This document shows, one piece after another, positions 9,920 through 19,328 of a stretch of 64,000 nt of DNA. The notes below the pieces were generated by a model. That model had not been told where the DNA came from. It searched no databases and was given only the letters and a program-made list of their open reading frames with translations. Position 1 is the stretch's first letter, and the number at the start of each line of letters is the position of its first letter. Made by a program: the position numbers and the translations under genes. Source of the stretch: Gyromitra esculenta (taxonomy: Eukaryota > Ascomycota > Pezizomycetes > Pezizales > Discinaceae); the NCBI GenBank assembly GCA_038503075.1, contig JBCAML010000005.1:186001-250000 (forward strand). Direction: 5' to 3'.

Positions 9920-11960
9920 TTTTACAGTAACACCAACGACAACCCGACAACAACCGAAACACAAAGACATTATCCCAATAACCAAAAGATACCCGAACAA
10001 CAAAGAACTTATACAACCATCCCAACAAAACCTAGTAACCAAGCCACGATTCCTTTTCTAAGTCAATCCGTGAAACTTGGATTTGGTTGAGTTGTTGAGT
10101 GGTTATTAGTAGGCCGTTTGCGACGAGTAAGCCTCTTCGAGTTTGGTCATTCTAGTGTCCAAGGACGATAGCATGTGTGTGGTGTTGATGGCAAGGCAAT
10201 TAGGATTGCTTCATGCGGGAGGTTGGCGAGCGCGAGGTTCGAACAATGAAAGAATGCTTTCGTTTGGTTGATGGGTGATTGTGCAATGAGTTTGCAAAGA
10301 ATGTCTTGCATCTCCGAGAGTGAACTTGAAGACATAATAGTGGGGGTAGAGGGCGAACAGGAGAATTAACTCTTGATGGAGTGCCCGATGAGGGTTGGAG
10401 GAGAGGAGTTGCAGAGAAGTTCCTTCCACTGGGGAAGGGGAGAAAGGAAGTGAGTTTTCAGACATCGCTACGCGTGAAGCTGAAAATTAAAGAGTTATCG
10501 TGGAGGGTTGAGTTTTGCGAGAAGGTTGGTAGTCCCGAATAGGAAGGTGTTTTTCAAAAAAAATTGTGTAGAGGAGCGGAGCGTATTCACAGGCCTAGAG
10601 GTATTCTCCCTCTCTATATCAGTACCGGATGTTCACCTCCACCGAGAATTTCCAGAACCAATGTTAACCCAGTATACAAGTGTTAGCTGATCCACATCTC
10701 GAGCAAGAATTTCGCTTCGTAGGGTCGACCTGCCTTATCGAGAAGCACCTGATCCCGCGAACCGAACAGGAGTATTCTGTATTGAGCTATATGCTTATGG
10801 GACATGCACTCGAGTTCTATGGATGGCCATAATGACAATCGCTTCTTGTATTCATTCCAACGCAACTCCCTTCTCATCCACTATTTCATTTATAATAATT
10901 CAAGCGTTATAACCATTGAGATTCCAATGCACGGTGACATTTAGCTGCGTGCCAGTTAAGAAACAGTGGTGAATCTGTGGTCAGCACGTCAAATAATTTT
11001 ACGGGGTTCTACTTGTTTCGAATATTTTCATAGTAAAGGTTGGATCGAAATTCTAGCATTGATCTCAGTACCATATTGTCTAGACTTATAAACGGTTTTC
11101 CCCTTTTCCCCTTTTAAATTTTTTTATTTCGCAATCTTCTTGTCCGTGCCTATCACTCTGTGGGTCGAAGGAATCGAAGTCACTTTGTACCATATCACAC
11201 TCTACAACTTTGACCCACGCCAGGGGTAAAACAGCATCATGATTGTTTCAGAAGGTTACACACTCCAGAATCAGAGTCTAGATCTATAGTAGTGTAGAAT
11301 ACCGGTGGCTCGGTGGTGAGATGATGTGTGACCTGGATGGGACACTGTCCAGCATTGGGTCCTACCCACGGATCTAGCCCACATACCTATCGATACCATA
11401 AGCGAAAGCTTCTGCTGTCTCAAGGCTATCTTAGAAGCTGATTAGCTATTCACGCCCTCTGGTTCAAGGACCGAATGAACGGCCGAGAGACCGTCAATGT
11501 CGCAGTCGCGTTCTCCAGATGCTCGCGTGTCGCGGAGTTGCTCTTGGCGCTGCAGAGTTTGTTTTATAGGTGAGAATACATAGCAGCGAAACACCACAAC
11601 CCAACCCAACGCAGGGACGGCACGCCAACACCATCCAACTGCTCTCGACTACCACTTCCACCCCTCCACCACCACCACCCCTCCACCACTCCACCCAGTC
11701 TCTCTATCCCTCCTACCACGAATATCACTGTCAGTTACCAGTTCATCCGCTCCAGATAACATTGCATAGCAGCGGGACGGTGCTTTCTACCCCGCCATCA
11801 ACGTCCCTAGTAGGATATCCGTGCGTCCTGTAAATACTCCCCAGGGTCCCCTCGTGCTTTTTCATTCCCAGAGATTGAATTCTCGCCTGCGCTCGTGCTT
11901 TGTGCTAACATAAGCGAAAAGACTCGGTGAATATCACCGTCCTACGTACTGCGTACTGGG
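9920..11960. other. Intergenic region between the retrotransposon nest and the RRM gene
   Basis: No convincing gene is visible. On the minus strand a short frame starts at 10465 (MSENSLPFSPSPVEGTSLQ...) and a second, overlapping frame ends at 10147. Together they could be a small or broken gene, but I recognise no domain. 11640-11715 is a C/A-rich tract, and 11870-11960 is the probable promoter and leader of the downstream gene. Confidence 0.5.
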
Positions 11961-14042
11961 ATGGCTAGAGAATCGTCTAGCTCGAAACCTGTTTCTGCTG
12001 TCTCAAACGATACTGCAACTGTTCGCCTACACATCACTCCACTCACCCCGTCTACGCTCGGCTCTCTCATTCCTGCGTCTATTATTGACGATATAGCCCG
12101 TGAATCCCTTTCCTACCATACAATCCCTACCTTCCCTGAGAACTCGTACGCCTTCTTGACCCTCCCCGTTACAAAGGCCGAAGCGCTTAAAAAGAAGCTC
12201 AACGGATCCACTTTTCGCGGCGTTAAAATCCGCATCGAAGAAGCGCGCCCTCAGAAGGAGTCTGAAATGAAAGACGACATTGAGAAAAGCAAGAAGGAGC
12301 TGAAGGCTGAGAGAAAGGAGAAACGGAAACGGGAAGATGGGGAATCGAAGACCAAGAAGCGGAAGAAGGGTGAGGATAAAGAAGTTCTCGAGGGTGTTCA
12401 ACTGCCGGAAGGACGGAAGGTAGCACGCGGGTGGACGAAACCCTCTGAGCCTACATCTACATCAAAGTACGCGGGAAAATCTGCACCCTCGAGAACAAAG
12501 AAAAGTGAAGACGACTCCAAGCGCGAATGTCTATTTAAGACGCCACTCCCTCCCAACAAGGCTTCCACAAAAGAAGGGAAGAAAAAAGAAAAGGAGGATA
12601 AGAAAGATAAAAAGAAGCGTAAGCGCGAGGTCGTCGTCAAGGAGTTCAAGAATAATACCAAATTTCCACAGTTCTTGAAGGTTGCTCAGCTGGGAGATAC
12701 GGAAGCAGATGCTATGGCAAGCGAGTATGTGGACGGTGTTGGGTGGGTTAACGGGAAGGGAGAATTAGTGGAGGAAGAAAAGATAAAGAGGAGGGCAGCG
12801 GATATCGCACAGACGGAGGTTGAAACACCAGAAGCCAGAGAAGTCCCAGAACCGGTGAAGGCTCCTGAGCCGGAAGACGATGCGAAATCTACTGTCTCTT
12901 TCTCCGATGGAGGTGAGATGATGGTTGATGTGGACTCTAGGAAAGGGGCTGCTAGCGCATATGTCTCCGATGATTCGAGTTCAGAGTTGGAAGCTGAATC
13001 TGAGGACGAACCCGAGGATACACCTATAAAAAGCAGCAACACCAACTCCCCTGCCGCAAATACAACCCCCGTCTCTGATTCTGAATCCTTAGAGGCAGAA
13101 TCCGACGAAGAATCCGACGAGGAATCTGAAGAGCCAGAGTCAGATACTGAGTTGAAACCGTCCACTCCACCTTCTACCGCTCCCAAGCTCTCTACCCTTA
13201 TTGTTACCCCCCTCACACCCACTACCCCGGCTTCTATTCCCAACCGTACCATTTCTACTCCTACATATAAACCCCCAACGCCGGTCCTCCAAATCACAAT
13301 TCCTAATATCCCCTCTCCTTCCACGGCCCAGGTTCATCCGCTCGAAGCTCTCTACAAACCCACCACCAAACAGGCCCAGGTCGTTAACGCCACTACATTT
13401 TCTGCCAACGGCGAAGATTCAACTTTCAAATTCGGGTTTGGCAATGACGACGACTCTGACCATGAAGAGCATGAACCTGTCATCCAGACACCATATCGTG
13501 AACGCTACCGTTCTGCTGCTCCCACACCCGACACAGCTATCGGACATCACAGATTCTTTCCGGATGACAGCGAGGATAGCACCTACCACGGAAGACTGGG
13601 GTTCGTCCCAAGTACTCCGAGGGCTGCAGGGTTCCCGCGCGGCGAAGACAGCTTTTCTCGTAGGGGATCTGCGGCAGCACCGGCAGGGGAGACCCCCCTA
13701 CTCTTCCCACATAGTGAGAGTCGGTTTCTAGGTGCATTGAGCGTGTGGAGTAAGCTACCCACACCCAAGGCGTTCGCGCCTGAGGAGCCCACGGTAGAGG
13801 AGGCAGAGGAGGCAACGACCAAGGGAAAGAAAGATAAGAAGAAGAAGAAAGCAAAGGGAAAAAAGGTAGAGGAAGAAGCCGGGGAGGCAGCAGAAAAGAC
13901 TCCAGCGGAGGTATGGAGCGAGAAGTTTTATGAGAAGAGGGGGGAGTGGAATCGTGCATGGAAGGGAAGACGGAGGGAAGTACTTAAAGCGAAGAGGAAG
14001 AGGGAAGCCGCAGCGGGCCCGGGGAAGAGGGTAGCTATATAA
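11961..14042 (+). CDS. RRM-containing nucleolar protein, NOL8/Nop8-like
   Basis: An intronless frame of 693 aa starts at ATG 11961. Residues about 20-95 form an RNA-recognition fold (TVRLHITPL... as RNP2-like, NSYAFLTLPV as RNP1-like, GVKIRIEEARP at the end). A long lysine/arginine-rich stretch with nuclear-signal clusters follows (about 100-225), then acidic, serine-rich and proline-rich low-complexity parts. The C-terminal 100 residues are again very basic, with a KFYEKRGEWNRAW motif. This layout is known from fungal nucleolar proteins of the NOL8/Nop8 type, which act in 60S subunit assembly. The family call rests on layout; the fold is clear but the ortholog is inferred. Confidence 0.72.
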   Translation: MARESSSSKPVSAVSNDTATVRLHITPLTPSTLGSLIPASIIDDIARESLSYHTIPTFPENSYAFLTLPVTKAEALKKKLNGSTFRGVKIRIEEARPQKESEMKDDIEKSKKELKAERKEKRKREDGESKTKKRKKGEDKEVLEGVQLPEGRKVARGWTKPSEPTSTSKYAGKSAPSRTKKSEDDSKRECLFKTPLPPNKASTKEGKKKEKEDKKDKKKRKREVVVKEFKNNTKFPQFLKVAQLGDTEADAMASEYVDGVGWVNGKGELVEEEKIKRRAADIAQTEVETPEAREVPEPVKAPEPEDDAKSTVSFSDGGEMMVDVDSRKGAASAYVSDDSSSELEAESEDEPEDTPIKSSNTNSPAANTTPVSDSESLEAESDEESDEESEEPESDTELKPSTPPSTAPKLSTLIVTPLTPTTPASIPNRTISTPTYKPPTPVLQITIPNIPSPSTAQVHPLEALYKPTTKQAQVVNATTFSANGEDSTFKFGFGNDDDSDHEEHEPVIQTPYRERYRSAAPTPDTAIGHHRFFPDDSEDSTYHGRLGFVPSTPRAAGFPRGEDSFSRRGSAAAPAGETPLLFPHSESRFLGALSVWSKLPTPKAFAPEEPTVEEAEEATTKGKKDKKKKKAKGKKVEEEAGEAAEKTPAEVWSEKFYEKRGEWNRAWKGRRREVLKAKRKREAAAGPGKRVAI

Positions 14043-14207
14043 GGACAATTGTAATGGATGAGGAAATCTCGTTGAAAGTATGGTGTATCTGTCCATGGGG
14101 GGAAGGCATTACTAGCATTTGTGTGATATATCCCTATTCTCCTTCCTTGACTCTTATGTTTACGTTTTACGGTTATTGAATTTTAAAAAAAATAATTCTT
14201 GGCAATC

Positions 14208-14345
14208 ATTCTATGGTGCTGCATATACTCCATGGCATTGCATATACATTCTATGGCGATTAAATATCTAATGGCAAGCCCGCCCCACTATATAATCCCC
14301 TCTCTCGCCCTCTTCCCTCTCTTCCTTCCTTCATCCCTTCTCCAT
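14208..14345 (+). promoter_or_regulatory. Putative promoter: repeat box, TATA box, CT-rich start region
   Basis: About 2.5 direct copies of a 19-20 bp unit (CTATGGTGCTGCATATAC and variants) lie at 14208-14258. A TATA box CTATATAAT follows at 14288-14296 and a strongly CT-rich tract at 14297-14350. This is the classic layout of a strong fungal RNA polymerase II promoter. No protein-coding gene follows, only the intron-bearing, repeat-rich region described next. Confidence 0.55.
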
Positions 14346-15480
14346 CTATCCTCTCAGTGATATCGGAATTGATTCAAACCACTTCAACCTACATATATCT
14401 GATTCAACTGGTACTTTTCCAGTCCGACACTATCAGACATTTATTCATCACTCACCAGTCCCAATTTACTTGATTCAACTTCATACGATTCAACTCCACC
14501 CAAATTCATTCACTACTCGCTCATTCCTCCACTTAGCTGTCGACGAAACAGTCTATTTTTAAGAGATTCAAACCGCTACTCCAGTCCACTATCTGCTGTT
14601 CGCTATCCAGAACCATACGTTCAGAAGATCATCGAGACGTCGGTGCCGGTCCGACTGTATGTTTCTCATTTTTTCTCTCCCTCCTAAGCTCTAAGAGTAG
14701 AAGATAGTTCGCTAATAGTTCGCTTCGCTTTATCACAGTATTCAGTATAACCCCCCGATAATTCGGTGCACCAAAACATATATTCTGAGCGCCTTCCAGC
14801 TATGCGGTAGGCCAGAGCCATTCAACGTACCCCCTGACAATCCGGTGCACCGGGGTATATATTCAGAGTATTCGGTGGACCAGAGTTTATTCAGTGCATG
14901 TCTACCTTGCAGCTATCCGGTGGACCAGAGTATTCAATATATCTTCAGGACGATTTGTTGTACGTTTTCCGCTTCCATTCTCTGGCTTAATTGCAAAAAA
15001 AAAAAAAGTTGGTTTACTAATTTCTTCGCAGCATTCCCACCAGGCACACAAATTTCAACACCCACAGTAAACACACGGTGTGGAAAATGTACATCCAAAC
15101 ATCGCGATGGATCTCACACTCAGAACGCTTTCAAGATAATTTAATTGTATGTTCTTCGGCTCCCTCCGGATACAGCAGTGAAATATGTGCTAATGGTTAT
15201 TTTCATTCCTCGTGTAGCATTTTCTCCTGAGGAAAAATGCGGCCGCAAGTCATCGAACTACACGGAGCGGCAAAATATTTAACAATATACCCATTAAGCC
15301 TCTATTTCTTTGTTAGTTGGTTCTTCGATCCTTTTCTTCTATCTTTATTTACTGTAGTCACTAACTCGCACTCGTTTCAGTAGCCACCCTCGTCGAACCT
15401 ATTCACATATCGTGTTGGATGCAACACACTAAGAATTTATTTAACTGGACTTCAACCCATTGGATACGGCTCGATGCGAC
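14340..15480 (+). ncRNA. Putative spliced transcript without ORF (four intron-like segments)
   Basis: Downstream of the TATA box are four segments with GT donor, branch site and AG acceptor: 14657-14738 (GTATGT, GCTAATAG, CACAG), 14960-15031 (GTACGT, TACTAAT, CGCAG), 15147-15217 (GTATGT, TGCTAATGG, GTAG) and 15312-15380 (GTTAGT, CACTAAC, TTCAG). Sizes of 69-82 bp match introns of coding genes in this window. The exons carry no shared open frame. The second exon has four copies of a CCGGTGSACC-like motif (near 14763, 14839, 14871, 14908). It is either a long noncoding RNA or a dead gene whose introns survive. Expression data are needed. Confidence 0.45.
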
Positions 15481-15808
15481 AAAGGATTCAAGCTGATCGA
15501 TTCATTTACAATTGCGGCAGAAGATATCGATAAGATCGATCCATTCACGATTAACACAAAAGACGTCGTGCGAATTAATCATTTACCACTGCGGCAGAAG
15601 CTTAAGATATCGATAAGATCGATCCATTTACGACCGAAACAAAGACTTCGTGCAGATAATCATTTAACACTGCGGCAGGAGATATCGATAAGATCGATCC
15701 ATTCACGATTAATAAAAACTATTTCGTGCAGATTAATCCATTTACCACTGCGGCAGAAGATATCTATAAGGTCAATCCATTTACGACCAAGACAAAGACT
15801 TCGAGTCA

Positions 15809-15875
15809 TTCAATTCGTTCAATTCGTTCAATTCGTTCAACCTATTCAACCTATATATTCAACCTATTCAATTCA
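15809..15875 (+). repeat. 9-bp tandem repeat
   Basis: Seven units of TTCAATTCG or its variant TTCAACCTA follow each other with one 4-bp interruption (TATA). It lies within the larger degenerate repeat field. Confidence 0.85.
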
Positions 15876-16470
15876 CTCGCGATTGCGCCCAAGGATTCCA
15901 AGACGGTCGGTCCATTTACGGTTACGCCAGTTGACGAAACTATCGATTTATTTAAGATAGCGAAGGATATCGTGCAGATTAATCTATTCACAGCTGCGGC
16001 AGAAGATATCAAGCAGCGATCTATTTACGATACGAAAGACTTCGAGGTTCAATTCATCCTTGACTGCGGCAGAAGAGCTAGAGAAGGTCGGTTCGTTTAC
16101 GACTGCTGCAAAGAGATTGAATTTATTGATTTATTTACAATTGAGATTGAGGGATTCGAGTATTTCAATCCATTTACGACTGCAGAAAAGACTTCGCACA
16201 GTTTAATCATTTACGGCTGCGGTAGAAGAGATCGATTCATCTACGATCCATACAAACAATTCCGAGCAGTATAATCCATTTACGACTGATAGAAATGGCT
16301 TCAATTCGATTTATTCGCGATTGCAGCAGAGGATATTGAACAGCGACTTATTTACGATACAAAAGACTTCGCACAGTTTAATCCATTTACGACTACTACA
16401 AAAGAAATTGAACACTTCATCCACAGCCGAGACAGAGTCTTCAAGTATTTCGATTCATTCGCGATTGAGG

Positions 16471-16606
16471 GGTTGGAGAAGGCCTGCTCTATTTACGAGC
16501 GAAGGGCTGGAGAAGGTCTGCTCTATTTGCGGCCGAAGGGTTGGAGAAGGTCTGCTCTATTTGCGGCCGAAGGGTTGGAGAAGGTCTGCTCTATTTACGA
16601 CTGCAG
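16471..16606 (+). repeat. Four 34-bp tandem repeat units
   Basis: Four direct units start at 16471, 16505, 16539 and 16573. Each begins GGTTGGAGAAGG and continues CTGCTCTATTTGCGG with minor changes; units 2 and 3 are nearly identical. The unit length is not a multiple of three, so the array rotates the reading frame and is unlikely to be coding. Confidence 0.9.
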
Positions 16607-17094
16607 CAAAGATTTCGAGCAGATTAAATCCATTTACAATCGCAGCACAAGAGATTGAAAATATCGATTCATTTAAAATTGAGACAATGGGCTTCGAGTA
16701 GGTCGATTCATTTCCGATTGATACAAAACACTAATTCGCGATTCAGTCTATTCACACACGACAGCGACAGATTTCGAGTAGAGTAATATATTCACGGCCG
16801 AGAAAGAAAAAATTTAAACATATCGATTCGTTCACGGCCGAGGCAAAGGAATTCGAGTAGGCCAGTTCATTCGCGGCTAGGCAGAGGAGTTAGAATAGGT
16901 CGATTCATTAAGATGGGGATGAAGGACTTCATGCAGTCTAATCCATTTAATAAGGATTCAAAAAGATAACTCGATACGGAGGATACAGAATATTCAAGAT
17001 TCGCTGAATAGATTGCTAATCCATGCTTGAAATAAATCTTGTAGCTCATAATGGTATTTATACGAAGTAACAATTAAAATATTCGTATTCCTGC

Positions 17095-17820
17095 TTAATT
17101 TTCTATCTCTATCTCCTTGTTCCAAGCAAGTTTCATTCGACCATCAGGCGGCACGTATGTTTCAATGGCTGTGATAACCTCGGCAGCCGTCGTAGCCACA
17201 GTCAATATTCCCCTCGTCTCCTCGTCGACAAATCCGTTCCTGTGGAAGTCTTCTATCATTCTCAGGAAATTGTCGAAATATCCGTCGGGGTTGAAAAGAA
17301 CAATTGGTTTTGCGTGAATCCCAATTTGGCTCTGTCCAAAAGGTTTAATTAGCTTGGCTTCCTTCAGATACCATTCCTTCTCACTGCGCTTACCCATGTG
17401 ACCATCTCGACCAGCTCATCCAGCGTCCCAAAGCCTCCAGGCATTGCAACAAACGCATCGCTCTGAGCAGCCATCATTTCCTTCCGTTCATGCATACTTT
17501 CAACAACCGTGGTTTCTCCAATATCCATTTCACCCGCCTATTTTCATTAGCCCAACTGCTATACCAACAGGAGCAGACAAAAGTACCACTTCACGCTGTA
17601 TTAGCGCATGTGGAATAATCCCATGGACCTTTCCACCCTTTTCAAATAACGTCCTTGCGACACTACCCATCAATCCGCGATTCCCACCACCGTAGACAAG
17701 ACTCCAGTTTTTGGAATACAGCGCAGCACCCAGATCTTCAGCCGCGATGGTAAATTTGGGGTTTGTCCCTGCTCGACAGGCGCAAAAGACACAAACCCGT
17801 AATTCCCCTCTGACCGTCAT
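17095..17820 (-). CDS. LOG-family phosphoribohydrolase (cytokinin-activating type)
   Basis: Three exons (17820-17590, 17537-17394, 17331-17095) join in frame into 203 aa, the usual LOG length. Introns are 52 and 62 bp with GCTAATG and GCTAATT branch sites; the first has an unusual GTGGTA donor. Hallmarks are GGGNRGLMG (residues 44-52, nucleotide binding), MHERK (92-96, catalytic Arg95) and PGGFGTLDE (110-118, catalytic Glu). LOG enzymes hydrolyse cytokinin riboside 5'-monophosphates to the free base plus ribose 5-phosphate. Many fungal members act on other nucleoside monophosphates, so the substrate here is not proven. The start ATG at 17820 follows a TATA box by about 105 bp. Confidence 0.9.
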
Positions 17821-17924
17821 CGTGTGGATTGGCTAGTGGAAGAGTAGAAGAGGGTATAGAAAAGGGATTGTATTTATTGTAATGTAATTGCATAGGTAAT
17901 TCAAGTTCGTGAGGGAAGGAGAGG

Positions 17925-17933
17925 TATTTATAG
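17925..17933 (-). promoter_or_regulatory. TATA box of the LOG gene
   Basis: On the minus strand the sequence is CTATAAATA, about 105 bp upstream of the LOG start codon. Confidence 0.5.
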
Positions 17934-18329
17934 CTAAGAAATTGGGACCTTGACGTTACTTTGACGTGGAGGAACACCAAAGGGGGAGGAAGAGCTGAGA
18001 GGTACATGGAGGGAGGTATGTTGAGAAATTGCCATTTTGAGACATGATTGGATCGGTTTCTCGCGTGTCTTTCTGGAACAGGAACACTTGGCTACTTTGG
18101 GAATGTGGAAGCTACGGGAGGAACACGACATCTTCTTTTCCCTTGAAGTTAAGAGGGAGGGTTAAATCGCATGGATGCGGCAAGGACGGTGTTTGTTTTC
18201 ATCTTGCTAGAGTTCTTTGATATCACGGTTTCAATGCTGGTTTTGCTTTTGTTTTGCTAAGTCACTCTTAGTCACTCGCATTGTGGGATACGTGTATCTT
18301 GTTACTTGCGTCCAGCACACACATCAGGC

Positions 18330-19100
18330 TCACTGATTGCTCATTGTGGCCTACATATGTGTATTCCCGGGGTTATTTGGGCGGTGGAACTGATGGAGAA
18401 AGGTACCTGACTCAGTATGTCTTGACAGATATCTCACTCCAGGATTGCTGTATAGCCCGCAGTAGGGCTGAATCAATCTGGACGCGTGCATTTCCGAACA
18501 TCTCAGAGAGTGAATGCCTGCCACGAGCCCCTCGCCTTGTCGATCGCAGAGAGGAGAATAGCAACCTTGGCGTTGAGCCTTATAGATCTCTGGGAATTGT
18601 ATATGCTAAGCCTTCCATTGGCTATAGCCTCCACAGTACTCGTGATCCAGGGTAAGAACCTGGAAACATGGGTGGTGAATTTGTATGGCGAAATATCCGT
18701 GCACCACTCCATAGCATACAAAGCCACACAACCCATATTTTCAGGCTCGTACCCTGGATCACGAATACCAACAGGAGATTGTAAAATGGCCACACCGCAT
18801 GAGTCAAGTTCCCTTTGATCGAACACCAGGAGATATAATCTCAACCTTGCTCTAGGCTGCCCGATTTCCCAAATCTAGTAAGCACGGTAGTCGGTGTAAT
18901 CATAACCGCGGTTGCAGCGGTCTTGCAAGTAGACATCGTAGATGAGGGGGCTGCGGAGCAGCTCCGAGATTGACTGAGCCCCTTCGCCGCATCCAAGGTC
19001 GCAAAATAAGGCTGCAGGACTAAATCAATTGCCAGAGCTCTTGAGAATTCTAGATGCCAAGCTGAAGAGAACAAATCGGACTTAGCCACTGCCGATGACA
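18330..19100 (-). pseudogene. Remnant of an unidentified gene, interrupted by a small inverted-repeat element
   Basis: On the minus strand, frames such as NAKVAILLSAIDKARGSWQA (18503-18620) and the stretch starting at 19101 have protein-like composition but no shared start, stop or splice pattern. The piece at 18503-18844 reads straight through the 131-bp inverted-repeat element at 18637-18767. I recognise no domain. It looks like a decayed gene that received a MITE-like insertion; chance open frame is the alternative. Confidence 0.3.
18637..18767. mobile_element. MITE-like inverted-repeat element, copy A
   Basis: The 131-bp segment has terminal inverted repeats TACTCGTGATCCAGGGTA... and their complement ...TACCCTGGATCACGAATA, with further pairing inward. 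Read on the minus strand it shares TGTGGCTTTGTATGCTATGG with the element at 24186-24335, and the first bases of the termini also match. It has no coding capacity. Confidence 0.7.
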
Positions 19101-19328
19101 TCTGCCTCTACCTCATATAATCAAACCACGAGATGTCTAACCCCTCCAAGTGGACTGTTTGTGGGATTGATTGTTGATAAAAATGCCAAGACGGCAAGAT
19201 CCGTGATTTCCGATCGTGGGCTAGTGCGGCTCAACACTCACATGCCTAGAACTTCGATCTTCAGTTTTTTTTTCTCCAATCAACCCGAAGTTGATAATTT
19301 CGTTTTTTTTTGAAACAACGGATTCACG

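Larger units (their letters stand above)
15480..16880 (+). repeat. Degenerate two-part tandem repeat field
   Basis: Two alternating subunits of about 36-40 bp recur many times. One is like CCATTTACCACTGCGGCAGA followed by AGATATCGATAA; the other is like GATCCATTTACGACCAAAAC followed by AAAGACTTCGTGCA. In one frame they spell variants of NPFTTAAEDI and DPFTIKTKDFV. Single-base losses (for example ATCC to ATC near 15575 and 15658) throw later units into another frame, so the present sequence reads as frame-shifted repeats. It may be the decayed end of a repeat-protein gene or a satellite-like array. Confidence 0.7.

Noticed and set aside
12686..13324. 212-codon antisense frame in the RRM gene
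   Set aside because: It is the reverse reading of Ser/Asp/Glu-rich codons of the real gene, without domain or start context.
15460..16274. Overlapping frames of 166 and 182 codons in the repeat field
   Set aside because: They jump between frames of the same degenerate repeats; no stable protein can be proposed.
16471..16606. CRISPR-like look of four regular 34-bp repeats
   Set aside because: Units are contiguous with no spacers and the DNA is eukaryotic; this is a plain tandem array.
17400..17600. Frameshift in the LOG gene
   Set aside because: A 52-bp intron with GCTAATG branch and AG accept rest of the gene in frame, although its GTGGTA donor is weak.
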